Below, piece after piece: positions 34,275 through 43,442 of a stretch of DNA of 64,000 nt. The notes beneath the pieces are model-generated. The model searched no databases. It was not told where the DNA came from and saw only the letters and a program-made list of their open reading frames with translations. How positions within the stretch are numbered: the stretch's first letter is position 1; the number at the start of each line of letters is the position of its first letter. The position numbers and the translations under genes are program-made. The DNA comes from CBDCMJ01 sp965218875 (GTDB lineage Bacteria > Chloroflexota > Dehalococcoidia > Lucifugimonadales > UBA3495). The stretch spans positions 310,001-374,000 of the forward strand of contig OZ244707.1 in the NCBI GenBank assembly GCA_965218875.1, in the 5' to 3' direction.

Positions 34275-35015
34275 AAATGTCACATTCACTCCATGGAGAC
34301 CGATGGGGGAGCGACAAGCATGCTGGTCACCGCCGTGGACGTGGTTGATGCGGCCAATGACAATGCCCTGCTGGCGCCGATGATGGAGCAGGCCGAGGAG
34401 ACCACGGGGACGAAGTCGCAGATGACATTAGCCGACGCCGGATATTTCGCCGCCAGTCACTTGGCGGAGTGCGACCATCGAGGTCAGCAGGTCGTGGTGT
34501 CGGAGGCACGGCAACGGTTCCTCAAAGACCGATATCACAAGGACAGATTCACCTATGACGAGCACAGCGACAGCTTTACGTGTCCCCAGGGACAGACGCT
34601 GGCGTTCGTCCGCATACAGCATGCGAACGGAGTCCCGTTGCATCTGTACCGGGCCTCAGGCGCTGTCTGCCGGGCGTGTCCGGCCTTCAGAGTCTGTACC
34701 AAGGCCAAAGAGATTGGGCGAAGCTTGGCCATAGGGCCGCACGATGAAGTGCTACGTCGCCATCGCGCCTGGATGTCCACCTCAGCAGCTAAAGACGCGT
34801 ACAGTCTGAGAAAGCAGCTGGTCGAGCCGGTCTTCGGAATCATCAAGGAGCAACAAGGGGCACGGAGGTTCCTGCCGCGCGGCCTCGCCAACGTGACGGC
34901 CGAGTGGACCATGTTGACCACAGCCTTCAACCTGCGCACTCTCTATCGGGTGTGGAGTTCCTCCCGTTTCTTCAGCCATCCGTTTCACGGTCCGAAGCCT
35001 TGTCCTGCCTCGTGA
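34275..35015 (+). pseudogene. IS1182-family transposase, C-terminal part
   Basis: The reading frame after the IS21 end gives MLVTAVDVVDAANDNALLAP, TLADAGYFAASHLAE, the Cys-rich insertion (FTCPQGQTL...CRACPAFRVCTK) and the final VEPVFGIIKEQQGARRFLPRG of IS1182 transposases (DDE type; the last Glu present). The N-terminal half is missing beyond the IS21 terminus, so the IS21 insertion or a deletion inactivated it. Confidence 0.85.
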
Positions 35016-35019
35016 ACTG

Positions 35020-35318
35020 AGGGGCGACAGCCGGCCAGTCTCCACTCTATCGTCTTGCATCAGACCTTCGCGTCAGAATGGACCTGTCGGCAGGTGCCCT
35101 TCTGAGACTGCGATGATGAATCCCGGGCCACCTCGCCTCGGGTCTGACCCTTTCTGAGACTGGCATCATGCCTTCAGCCTGATCTGTCGACCCGATTCGA
35201 GGTGGGACCCGCAGTGCCTTCGGCAAGGTGAGCAGTGACCTGATAGGAGCCTGACCTCAAGTCCCATCGCAGTCTTGTCCGCTCACCCGGTCGGCAGGCC
35301 ATCCTTCAGGAGGCAGGA
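35020..35318 (+). other. non-coding left end of IS110, candidate bridge-RNA locus
   Basis: About 300 bases without a credible gene precede the intact IS110 transposase. They hold a repeated CTTCTGAGACTGCGATGATG / CTTTCTGAGACTGGCATCAT pair (from about 35099 and 35150). IS110 elements encode a structured bridge RNA in a long non-coding end next to the transposase (established for IS621/IS110). The exact RNA ends and guide loops cannot be fixed here. Confidence 0.35.
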
Positions 35319-36395
35319 ATGACAGCAGTAGCCGGTCGTGAAGCAATTTGCGCTGTTCAGGTGGTCATCGGTGTCGACACTCACCAAGAGCAGCATGTGG
35401 CAGTAGCCATTGACCAGCAGGGTGTGCGCCTCGGTGAGCGCCATGCGCCAGCGACCAGTTACGGGTATGGGGAGCTGGAACGGTGGTCCCGAAACCTGGG
35501 AGAAGTGCGCGCCTTCGGGGTCGAAGGCACAGGTTCCTACGGCGCTGGACTGGCCCGGTTCCTAGCTGGTCGAGGCTTTAGCGTGATCGAGGTCAACCGG
35601 CCTGACCGCTCAGTCCGCTATCGGAAAGGTAAGAGCGACCCCACCGACGCGGAGATGGCGGCGCGTGCGGTGCTGGCCGGAGTCGCCGGCGCGACCCCCA
35701 AGTCAGGCGAGGGTGAGGTCGAAATGCTCCGTATGCTCAAGAGCACGAAGGACTCGGCTGTCAAGGCTCGCACCCAGGCCGTCAACCAGATGAAGGCCCT
35801 GGTCGTCACCGCCCCGGCTGGACTTCGAGAAACACTCCATGGCCTGACTGCCACTGCCCTCTCTGCGCGGTGCAAGGGCTTCCGTCCGGGTCGTCTCGAA
35901 GATCCCACGGCGGCGGCCAAGTACGCCCTTCGATCCCTTGCCTGCCGCTTCCTTCAACTCGACAGGGAGATCCGCGACTTGCAGGCCCAGCTGGAACGGC
36001 TCACTGGGATGGCAGCTCCGGCCTTGGTCAGCATCTTCGGAATAGGACCCGACACGGCGGCAACTCTGCTGATTTCTGCCGGCAGCAACCCTCAACCCGT
36101 TCATTCCGAGGCTGCGTTCGCCTCGCTGTGCGGCGTGAGTCCGATACCTGCGTCCTCCGGCAAGACCAATCGGCACCGGCTGAACCGCGGCGGCGACCGC
36201 CAGGCCAACGCGGCTCTCCATCGCATCGTCATAGTCAGGCTCCGACACGATGACCGGACCAAGGGGTACATGCGCCGCCGTACCGGAGAGGGAATGAGCA
36301 AGCATGAGGTCATCCGTTGCCTCAAACGCTACGTTGCCCTCGAAGTCTTCTCCGTCCTGCTGAACTCGGCCGGGATCGTTCGCTGCGCGGCTTGA
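35319..36395 (+). CDS. IS110-family transposase (intact)
   Basis: The 358-residue DEDD recombinase has an N-terminal RuvC-like domain with catalytic VVIGVDTHQEQHVAV (Asp), FGVEGTGSYG (Glu) and KSDPTDAEMAAR (Asp). A coiled linker leads to the Tnp domain with ALVSIFGIGPDTAATLLISA and LCGVSPIPASSGKTNRHRLNRGGDRQANAALH, which contains the conserved serine region. There is a good ribosome site (AGGAGG) before the ATG. The truncated sister copy is at 1798-2529; similarity between the two ends at the same GGAGCATCARGCTC about 22 bases after the stop, which probably marks the right boundary near 36417. Confidence 0.92.
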   Translation: MTAVAGREAICAVQVVIGVDTHQEQHVAVAIDQQGVRLGERHAPATSYGYGELERWSRNLGEVRAFGVEGTGSYGAGLARFLAGRGFSVIEVNRPDRSVRYRKGKSDPTDAEMAARAVLAGVAGATPKSGEGEVEMLRMLKSTKDSAVKARTQAVNQMKALVVTAPAGLRETLHGLTATALSARCKGFRPGRLEDPTAAAKYALRSLACRFLQLDREIRDLQAQLERLTGMAAPALVSIFGIGPDTAATLLISAGSNPQPVHSEAAFASLCGVSPIPASSGKTNRHRLNRGGDRQANAALHRIVIVRLRHDDRTKGYMRRRTGEGMSKHEVIRCLKRYVALEVFSVLLNSAGIVRCAA

Positions 36396-36448
36396 CATCT
36401 ATAGGAGCATCAGGCTCTATTGCGAACTTTCCGTTGGGAGGTCGTGCT

Positions 36449-36574
36449 ATGAGTTCCATCGGGATGCCTGGACATCGGCGTCTTCCCTTTGATCAATTTC
36501 AATCGCGTATCGCATTTCGGGATACGGATCGCCGGATGCGAGTTCCAGCCACTAATACGGCCTTCATATCCTGA
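36449..36574 (+). CDS. short hypothetical ORF, 41 residues
   Basis: The ATG follows GGGAGG at eight bases. The product MSSIGMPGHRRLPFDQFQSR is followed by IAFRDTDRRMRVPATNTAFIS; basic, no motif. It may be a gene fragment between the IS110 and the helicase gene. Confidence 0.25.
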   Translation: MSSIGMPGHRRLPFDQFQSRIAFRDTDRRMRVPATNTAFIS

Positions 36575-36645
36575 TCGCCAAGAAGATTCGAAACCCTAGA
36601 CTCGGTTTCTTCCCTTACATCAAGGGGGTGAGCATCATGTCTAAC

Positions 36646-38712
36646 CTACAAATGGGAAATATCAGTAATAATTTGGGTGATTTCGTTCGGTGTCAACCCT
36701 GATGTGCGATTCGTAATTGTTGTACCAATCTCCTGAACAAATTGCGAGCGAACTTGGTTTGCCGCGCCACTTCCGGACAGGAGATAGGCCTGGTTGCCAA
36801 TTCTAGTCTGAGCCAAAGATACGATACAACACGCCTTAGCTCTCGTTATGGCCGTGTACATCAGTCTACGTTCCTCATTCACTTGTCCCGGGGTAGCGAT
36901 AGAATAACCAGAAGGCGTTATCCCCTGTTCCGCACCTGGAATGAACACCACCTGCCCTTCTAATCCTTTCGCCCCGTGCATAGTAAGTATTCGCACCCGA
37001 GCTACGACAGTATTCTGCTGAGATACAGGACTTTGCCCCAGCCGTCGAACCACTGAATCCAGTATTTGGAATCTACCAGCTTCGGTGTCCGAATCCAGAA
37101 AACTATACAACTCATCGAGAGTCATGGCAGGTGGGAGAGAGTTGACTAGGTTATTCCAATAGTTAAGAGCGTCAATCCCTGGTTGAGATTGCGTGTTGTA
37201 AACTTGGCTACCAATCTGAAAGATAATTGCCGCTTTCGACGACAATGTATCGGTGCCGCTCCACCCTTGGATTGAAGTGACTATGGTCGCCACCCGTTTG
37301 ATCGCAGATGCTTGAGAACTGTTAAACACCCCCTGTGGCGGCGGAGAATAGAATAAGTCGCGAAAATTTTGGTTAGCGGCCACTGTTCGGTTTGCTATCC
37401 CGGTGCACGTACCTTTCCCAACTCCGTGCAATTGCCCCAGGATAACCCGGTAAGGTATGTACTTATCAGTTGGATTTTTGACAACCTCTAGAAGGGAATG
37501 GACCAGCCGTGGCATTGGTTCCTCTAGTAAGGAGTCAGCCCTCACAGGTTCATATTGAACTGCCGCCGCATCAAGCGCATCATACAAGACCTGACCTTGA
37601 ATTCTGTTACTTCGCAGCAGAATTAAAATCTGGTTTGGCTGTACATTTGCAGTTATCAGGTCCCTGCAAGATTCTGCAATCCATCTAGCCTCCTCGGTCC
37701 CTGTTTGGCATCGCCATATGTCAAAAGTCCCTGATACTGCCGGGCTGGAGTTTTGGTACATTGATGCGTGGGTTTTTGAAATTCGTCCAGGGTTGTGCAT
37801 AATCAGCGATTGGGCAGCCGAGAGGACTGACATTGTACATCGGAAACAGTGTTGCAGGTTGTGAGAGACGGCGTTAGGATGATTTGAAAGATAGTCTACG
37901 ATTCCATCAGGTGCAGCGTGGCGAAAGGAATATACGCTCTGATCATCGTCCCCCGCTATGAACACGTTAGCACCGAATGTGGCTATATGTTCGACAAATT
38001 GCTGGTCACAATTATTTAGGTCCTGGTACTCATCAACAATAAGATGCTTAAGACCTGGAAGGTGACTTGAAGTGATACTTCCCTGCGTAATTTCGACGAC
38101 GCATGACCGTACGACCTCTCCTGGCAGAAGGCATGAGTAAAGGCTCTTTGCCGTTGGATAGTAGGAAGTGAATGCGTTTTGCTCGGTCTGCGTGGGTGGC
38201 GTGCCACCTCCCAAAATATTTAGGGCTGCAAGGGTCTGCCAATGTGCGTCGTACGCTGCTCTAACTTCTCGAGCTCGCTTTGCCGTAACATTTGCGGTTG
38301 CCGAAAATTCTTCGTCAAAGATATTCTCTTGCTGCCACTGATCCAAAACGACGGGTGAAGCTGGATACATACCCGCCAAGAGGTTAGCGTTAGCCAACAG
38401 TTTTAGCGCAAGCGAGTGCATCGTAGTAACATTAGCCGCAATCTGCGCTCCAACAAGAGCAAGACCGGCGTCATTAAATTCATTGGTTACCCTGGTACGA
38501 AGATCGACGGCGGAAGCGCGTGTAAAGGAGATCACATAAATGCTATTTGGTGGAAAGCCTTGAGACACCAAGTATCGAAGACGCATCAAAATGGTACGTG
38601 ATTTCCCACTTCCAGGGCCAGCGATCAGTCGAACTTGGGGGTTCGCATCTTGGGCCGCGTTTTGTTGAGAATATTGGGCCGCTGAAACACTACCGCTATT
38701 GAAAGGAGCCAT
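36646..38712 (-). CDS. UvrD/Rep-type superfamily 1 DNA helicase
   Basis: The 688-residue protein starts at the ATG at 38712, preceded by GGAGG at five bases; a TTG at 38817 is less likely. Helicase motifs appear in order: I (LIAGPGSGKSRTILMRLRYL, near residue 30), Ia (YVISFTRASAVDLRTRV), II (HLIVDEYQDLNNCDQQFV), III (VFIAGDDDQSVYSFRHA), IV (QILILLRSNRIQGQVLYDAL), V (VRILTMHGAKGLEGQVVFIPG) and VI (EERRLMYTAITRAKA). No nuclease domain is seen at the end. It is encoded in comparatively A/T-rich DNA, 162 bases downstream of the DUF6527-like gene on the same strand. UvrD-like helicases are frequent partners in phage-defence loci; a housekeeping role is less likely given the setting. Confidence 0.9.
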   Translation of the reverse strand: MAPFNSGSVSAAQYSQQNAAQDANPQVRLIAGPGSGKSRTILMRLRYLVSQGFPPNSIYVISFTRASAVDLRTRVTNEFNDAGLALVGAQIAANVTTMHSLALKLLANANLLAGMYPASPVVLDQWQQENIFDEEFSATANVTAKRAREVRAAYDAHWQTLAALNILGGGTPPTQTEQNAFTSYYPTAKSLYSCLLPGEVVRSCVVEITQGSITSSHLPGLKHLIVDEYQDLNNCDQQFVEHIATFGANVFIAGDDDQSVYSFRHAAPDGIVDYLSNHPNAVSHNLQHCFRCTMSVLSAAQSLIMHNPGRISKTHASMYQNSSPAVSGTFDIWRCQTGTEEARWIAESCRDLITANVQPNQILILLRSNRIQGQVLYDALDAAAVQYEPVRADSLLEEPMPRLVHSLLEVVKNPTDKYIPYRVILGQLHGVGKGTCTGIANRTVAANQNFRDLFYSPPPQGVFNSSQASAIKRVATIVTSIQGWSGTDTLSSKAAIIFQIGSQVYNTQSQPGIDALNYWNNLVNSLPPAMTLDELYSFLDSDTEAGRFQILDSVVRRLGQSPVSQQNTVVARVRILTMHGAKGLEGQVVFIPGAEQGITPSGYSIATPGQVNEERRLMYTAITRAKACCIVSLAQTRIGNQAYLLSGSGAANQVRSQFVQEIGTTITNRTSGLTPNEITQIITDISHL

Positions 38713-38874
38713 TTGCCCTCCAAGTATCGCCCATTCGTCCCTATGCAATCTCAACGGTTTTCCAGAGCGTAGCGTTGGAAAGTTGATCTCGCGAAGGAAA
38801 AAACTCGTATACCGCAATTTTCGTCGGACCAGAGCATCAGATTGCCTGAGCTGACCGAGCAGAAGACGGCACTT

Positions 38875-39309
38875 CTACTTACGCCACCTCCCTAACGCCA
38901 TACCGAGCCATACGCGTCCGAGCCGTGAACGAAGAGTATGCCGACTCGGTTTAGAGCCAAGCAGACGGGCCCGCTCGACGCCGGCATACTCGGAATGATG
39001 CCCTGGATCGATCCTCCCCGCCCAAATCACGACGTTGTTCCTTATGAAGTAGTGGCTGCCACAACCGGAATTGGCCCACACGGACCCACCTGCAGGACCG
39101 TCCAGGGAAACCGACTTCCCATCGAAGTGAACGTGCCACCGACTGGGGTGGAGGGACAGTACCGTCAGATCGCCGCAACCGCAGGGACAGCGCAGGTTGA
39201 TTGTTCGATACTTGTGGCTGATCCAAAGTTCGCCGGCTTTGATTGCGTCGAACTCGGGCAGTACCTCTACGAAGATGGAACGGAGTTTCACGAGCGTCAT
39301 TCCTGCCAC
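38875..39309 (-). CDS. DUF6527-like small metal-binding protein
   Basis: The 144-residue protein has a CxCGCG motif (NLRCPCGCGDLTVLSLHPSR), a WHVHFDGKSVSLDGP segment and a second metal motif ending GCGSHYFIRNNVVIWAG. This pattern recalls DUF6527 proteins, which are often encoded with E1/E2-like ubiquitin-transfer genes in bacterial defence-type operons. The start is GTG 39309 or ATG 39300; neither has a clear ribosome site. No E1/E2 gene is present; upstream is IS3 debris at 39451, so the operon may have been truncated. The C-terminal 30 residues are basic. Confidence 0.5.
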   Translation of the reverse strand: MAGMTLVKLRSIFVEVLPEFDAIKAGELWISHKYRTINLRCPCGCGDLTVLSLHPSRWHVHFDGKSVSLDGPAGGSVWANSGCGSHYFIRNNVVIWAGRIDPGHHSEYAGVERARLLGSKPSRHTLRSRLGRVWLGMALGRWRK

Positions 39310-39450
39310 TCATCCCACTGTGACGATGCGCGGTGTCTCGAGTCAGAACTTATGGAGGAACGAAGCGGACTCAGAAACATACTGCTCTGTTCGGCGCCGC
39401 CATTCCATCACGGCGAGTGACGCCGCCAACGCGTTTACTTCCGGCGGTTT

Positions 39451-39680
39451 GAGGTGGGCCCGGTTAGTTGGACAGAATTAAGGCGGAGTTAAGTGAGGGT
39501 CCCATCGCCCCGCCGGCCACGCCCACGCCGGGTCCGTCAAACACCTCCGTTCCTTCGACTCTTCTTCCCGGACGGCCTGGTCTCCCTGGAACACGTCGGC
39601 CGGGGTCAGATAACCTGGGGTTTGATAAGGCCGCCTGCTGCCCCGTGTCTTGGTTCATCGGCGCCCGCTGCAACCTTGAC
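39451..39680 (-). pseudogene. IS3 right-end remnant
   Basis: The terminal repeat GAGGTGGGCC... (39451-39475) is identical to the right end of the IS3 at 13260-14590. The adjoining frame ends with the same SLNSALILSN; further in, frameshifted text reads TPGYLTPADVFQGDQAV, as in OrfB C-termini. Decayed solo end. Confidence 0.8.
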
Positions 39681-39790
39681 CGGGCATCGCCGGTTCCGTT
39701 CCCCCATGAGTCTATAGCCCGGGAAGCCCTGTGGCTAGAAGAGCCGGAACGACCATACCGTGACGCTCGCCGGGGGCGGGCGGTTTGCCG

Positions 39791-40471
39791 TCAACTGCCA
39801 ACGGGTCCCGCCAATGCCTCGGCGACCTCCGGACCGTCATAGGCCGCGGAGTTGACCAAAGCAGGGACCTCGTAGGCATCCATGGCGTCGGCGGGATAGG
39901 GACTCAGGACGCCGTCAAGCGCGACAGGGTCGTCGACACTTTGGTCCAGCCAGAGCGCTTCCATCTCTCTGGGCAGCACCACAGGCATCCGGTCGTGGAT
40001 GGGCCGGAGCAGGTCGTTGGCGGCGGTAGTGATGATGGTGCACGATGGCACGGTGTTGTCCTCCGGGTCTCTCCACACCGACCAAGGCCCCGCGAAGGCA
40101 AAGGGTTCCCCCGACCTCATGACGACACGCATGGGTCTTTTAGCTCGCCCCACTCGCTGCCACTCGTAGAAGCCGTCCGCCAGCACGAGGCACCTTCGCC
40201 GTCTCAGTGCATCCCGGAAGGCCGGCTTCTTCCCGACCGTCTCCGCCCTGGCGTTGATCATCCGGCTTCCGATGGAGGCGCTCTTCGCCCAGTGCGGTAT
40301 CAAACCCCAGCGCATGAACCCGCCGCGCCGGGTCTCGCCGCCCACAACGGTCAGCACGTCCTGGGTAGGAGCGACGTTGTACGCGGGTTCGAAGGTCAGC
40401 CGTTCACCGTCGAACTCGAATCGCAGTGCCAACTCCCCAAGCTCGGCCGTCAGGCTGTATCTACCGCACAT
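39791..40471 (-). CDS. SRAP-domain protein (YedK/HMCES type) 2
   Basis: The start is set at the ATG at 40471 so that Cys is residue 2 (MCGRYSLTAELGELALRFEF); 226 residues. All key elements match SRAP 1: NVAPTQ, RWGLIPHWAK, MINARAET, FYEWQ and HDRMPVVL. The two are close paralogues (for example RRRRCLVLADGFYEWQ identical). It stands alone, without imuB or dnaE2 nearby, between IS remnants; probably acquired by duplication or transfer. Predicted to shield abasic sites in single-stranded DNA. Confidence 0.93.
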   Translation of the reverse strand: MCGRYSLTAELGELALRFEFDGERLTFEPAYNVAPTQDVLTVVGGETRRGGFMRWGLIPHWAKSASIGSRMINARAETVGKKPAFRDALRRRRCLVLADGFYEWQRVGRAKRPMRVVMRSGEPFAFAGPWSVWRDPEDNTVPSCTIITTAANDLLRPIHDRMPVVLPREMEALWLDQSVDDPVALDGVLSPYPADAMDAYEVPALVNSAAYDGPEVAEALAGPVGS

Positions 40472-40566
40472 GTCGGCTCCATGATGGGACCAGTGGGCGC
40501 TCCCGCGCAATACCCGCCCCGTTGGCCGCGGTTGCGCAAGGGCGGAGTTCCATTGTGCCACTTGAG

Positions 40567-40735
40567 TGGACGGTCGCTGGCCACCAACACAATCGGCGAC
40601 GGAAAACTTTACGCGGAAGAGTGCTGGCTGGTTTCCCAGCGAGTCTGGGACCAACGAAGGGAAGAGAACCGTTTACAGCAACAGGGTGAAGGACATGGTG
40701 AAGGTTCTTGATTTTGTCCAGTTTGGTGGGCCGGC
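40567..40735. repeat. dispersed about 165-bp repeat, copy 1
   Basis: It shares most of its length with 44646-44812, including ACGCGGAAGA, GGTTTCCCAGCGAGTCT and TTCTTGATTTTGTCCAGTTT, and its outer 35 bases with 25209-25258. On the minus strand both copies keep a similar reading (PTKLDKIKN..HH.LH..AVNG then RLAGKPA), so it is probably the end of a transposon that once coded outward. Confidence 0.6.
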
Positions 40736-41067
40736 CTTCCTCAGACATAACATCATGGACGTTGGTGGCGTCTAACCAGGGCCCAGATCCCGCCGGCCCG
40801 CGCTTGCATGGATGCACCGGTATGCAAAACAGGACCGTTTTGGGATGACATTGGGGTTCCCAGTGGGCAGCAAATTAGGATTGGGGAAGCCCGGCGTTAT
40901 GCCGTACTCAAGGCAGGGAAAACCCTCTGAAGAAATACCATTGGCGTTTTGCACCCTCCAGTCCCGTACCATGTTCCTCTCTTAAGAAGAGGTTTTCACG
41001 GGTACCTGCCCCCGGCCGTACCTAACATCGAGCCTTATCAATCTCAATGTGTGTCAACCAACCTCCT
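40736..41067. other. intergenic, no gene recognised
   Basis: Between the dispersed repeat and the LRR lipoprotein gene no credible coding frame, RNA or terminator was identified. Confidence 0.4.
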
Positions 41068-43302
41068 CTACGTCTCGATTCCACAGCTTACCGCCGCCTC
41101 ATTCAAGGCGATAACCCGCTTATCAAGATTGTCCGCCAATTCAGGATTTGCCAGGTAGTATTGGAGCTCCGCGCCTATCTGCTTGATGCCTCCATACACA
41201 GCCACTAGGCATCTGAATTTTTCCAAGTTACCGGCGTCCTCTTCCCGCTCTTGCCCCGTTTGCAACAGATGTGCCCACTCTTCATCGCTCAAGCATGGAG
41301 TCGTCAAGGTCTTTCCCGAGATGCGAATGGAATCGAAGACCGTTGGGTTGGAGGCAACCAGACCGCTCATTTCCAGGGCACCGAACCCATCACGAATGCA
41401 TTGCCAGGTGCCGTCGCTGAGGTCTTCGAAATAATCTTCCGTGTAAGGGAAAGACAGTCCGCCCCGGTAACCGGTAAACATCAGCCTGAGAAGGGACTGG
41501 TCCCCCAGGCATTGGATGAATTCCGTCCACACTTCTTCCGGGGCTGCAAAGCTATACGGATTGACCAGAATCGAATTGAGATAAATGTCCTCTACCTTAT
41601 CAACGACGCATGACCGCTCGTCAGCTGCAAACTCCGCCAGGAAGGTCTCGATACTGTCGTTGTTGAAGCTGTTAGTCGCCGCTGAGCTAGAGGTTGGGGC
41701 CACCGGCGCAGCCGTGACGGCAGGCCTGGCAATTGGTGTGACAGCTATGCTAACAACCGCAATGGCGATCGCCGGCGCAGGCGTAGGAACCGGGGTGATC
41801 GTGGGCTCAGCCGCGCTCACGGCGGCCGGTATGGCGGTCGGGTCGGGTGCGACGGCGGCAACTATGATGCCGGTCGGTACAGGCGTAGGCGCCGGAGTTG
41901 GTGTGTTGGGAGGAAGCTCGACGTTGCAGAACCACAGGTCTCCCAAATTGTTTCTCTTCGGCCCCAAAGTGTCATACAAGTCCTCCGGTACGCAACCAGT
42001 CAGGCGGTTGCCTTCCACCCACAGAGACGCCAGGTTGGATAGGTTGCCCAACTCAGGCGGTAGCTCGCCGCTTAGCTGATTGTCCGCTAGGTACAGGCGT
42101 GTGAGGTTCACCAGGTTGCCAAGCTCCGAAGGAACCTCTCCGGTCAACTGATTGAACCCAAGGCTCAAACTTGTGAGGTTCACCAGGTTGCCAAGCTCCG
42201 AAGGAATCCTGCCGGTCAACTGATTCAGCCCAAGGCTCAAGCTTGTAAGATTGACGAGGTTACCCAGTTCGGAAGGAATCTCTCCGCTCAGACCTCCGGA
42301 AGCACCATTGGAGCCGATGTGCAAGATCCTCAGGTTGGTGAGATTACCCAGTTCACGGGGAATCTCTCCCGTTAGACCTCCACTGGCAGTCTGAGCTTCT
42401 TCAAGGTTCAGGACCACCAGCCGGGAGAGGCTGCCCAGTTCTGGAGGTATCCGTCCCGCCCAACCCCCATAGGGTCCTACGAGCCTTGACGTATCCAGAC
42501 TGACTACGTGGCCGTCACTGTCGGTGGAGACTCCTGCCCATTCACCCACGGGCTTGTCTGATAGCCAGGAAGTGGCGCGTTCGAGGTGCCGGCCAGCCGT
42601 GCCGGCGTTGTAGAAGGCTACCAACGCCGCCCTCTCCGCTGGATGGTCGAGGACATCGCATTTCGGCAAGTCCAACGGAATACCTGAAGCGTCATACAAG
42701 AGGTCTGGGGCGCATCCGGTAAACTCGCTGCCCTCCAGCGACACGCCTCGCAGGGTCCCTATACTGCCCAACTCTGGCGGTAACTGACCACTGAATTGAT
42801 TACCATGCAAACGTAGTCTGATGAGGTTTAGGAGGCGGCCTAGTTCAGGGGGCAACTCTCCGCTCAGGTTGTTGTTGGCAAGGTTTAAGTCATCCAGCTT
42901 TGAGAGGTTGCCGACCTCCGGGGGTATCTCCCCGCTCAAACCGTTTGCCTCTAGCCACACCAGTGTAACTCGCCCAGTTCGAGCTATGCGAACCCCACGC
43001 CATTGGTCAAGCGGGGCGTCACTCAGCCAGTTGGTGTTGTTGGTCCAGTTGGGGCCGCCAGTGGCGTTGTATAGGGCAATCAGCGCCTCTCGATCGGTTT
43101 CAGGACTGGTGGTCGGTCCGGCAGTTAGCGAGGGGGTGGCGCCGGGGGAATCGGAGTCGCCAGTTTCGGTAGGAACGGTCGGTTCAGCCGTGGGCGAGGT
43201 GGCATCGGACGAATCGGACCCGCCGCAGGCGAGTGCCACTGCCATGAGAATCATCGCTGGGACGCCGATGAGCAAAGTGACCCTGACTTGTCTCCGGCGC
43301 AT
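41068..43302 (-). CDS. leucine-rich-repeat lipoprotein
   Basis: The 744-residue protein has a lipoprotein-type signal peptide (MRRRQVRVTLLIGVPAMILM then AVALACGGS, probable lipidated Cys26). A Ser/Thr/Pro-rich tether (about 27-68) is followed by two LRR blocks of the GEIPPELGNLxNLxxLxLxxN kind (about 69-205 and 210-455), each opened by an ALIALYNATGGPNW-like cap and closed by GC(A/V)P. A Pro/Thr/Ala linker (about 465-550) precedes a helical C-terminal domain with repeated short cysteine-containing units (DERSCVVDKVEDIYL; FIQCLGDQSLLRLMFTGYRG; FRCLVAVYGGIK). The ATG follows GGGAGAAGG. Presumably exposed on the cell surface for binding. Shares its LRR module with 25312-28071. DNA repeats encoding GNLVNLTSLSLG show recent expansion. 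Confidence 0.85.
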   Translation of the reverse strand: MRRRQVRVTLLIGVPAMILMAVALACGGSDSSDATSPTAEPTVPTETGDSDSPGATPSLTAGPTTSPETDREALIALYNATGGPNWTNNTNWLSDAPLDQWRGVRIARTGRVTLVWLEANGLSGEIPPEVGNLSKLDDLNLANNNLSGELPPELGRLLNLIRLRLHGNQFSGQLPPELGSIGTLRGVSLEGSEFTGCAPDLLYDASGIPLDLPKCDVLDHPAERAALVAFYNAGTAGRHLERATSWLSDKPVGEWAGVSTDSDGHVVSLDTSRLVGPYGGWAGRIPPELGSLSRLVVLNLEEAQTASGGLTGEIPRELGNLTNLRILHIGSNGASGGLSGEIPSELGNLVNLTSLSLGLNQLTGRIPSELGNLVNLTSLSLGFNQLTGEVPSELGNLVNLTRLYLADNQLSGELPPELGNLSNLASLWVEGNRLTGCVPEDLYDTLGPKRNNLGDLWFCNVELPPNTPTPAPTPVPTGIIVAAVAPDPTAIPAAVSAAEPTITPVPTPAPAIAIAVVSIAVTPIARPAVTAAPVAPTSSSAATNSFNNDSIETFLAEFAADERSCVVDKVEDIYLNSILVNPYSFAAPEEVWTEFIQCLGDQSLLRLMFTGYRGGLSFPYTEDYFEDLSDGTWQCIRDGFGALEMSGLVASNPTVFDSIRISGKTLTTPCLSDEEWAHLLQTGQEREEDAGNLEKFRCLVAVYGGIKQIGAELQYYLANPELADNLDKRVIALNEAAVSCGIET

Positions 43303-43442
43303 TACCTTCTCCCATAGGGTGAGCCAAGCCTCAGCGACAATCTTGGCCTCTTTGGTCTGCTAATACTCGCAATCATGGCCCTCTTACAACCTATGACCCT
43401 GGCGCTAGCCGTGTTGACCTGCCCCAGTAGTTCTACCACCTG

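Noticed and set aside
35214..35235. CCTTCGGCAAGGTGAGC as a fourth mini-palindrome insertion
   Set aside because: The right half departs from the repeat and it lies in the non-coding IS110 end, so it cannot be distinguished from chance.
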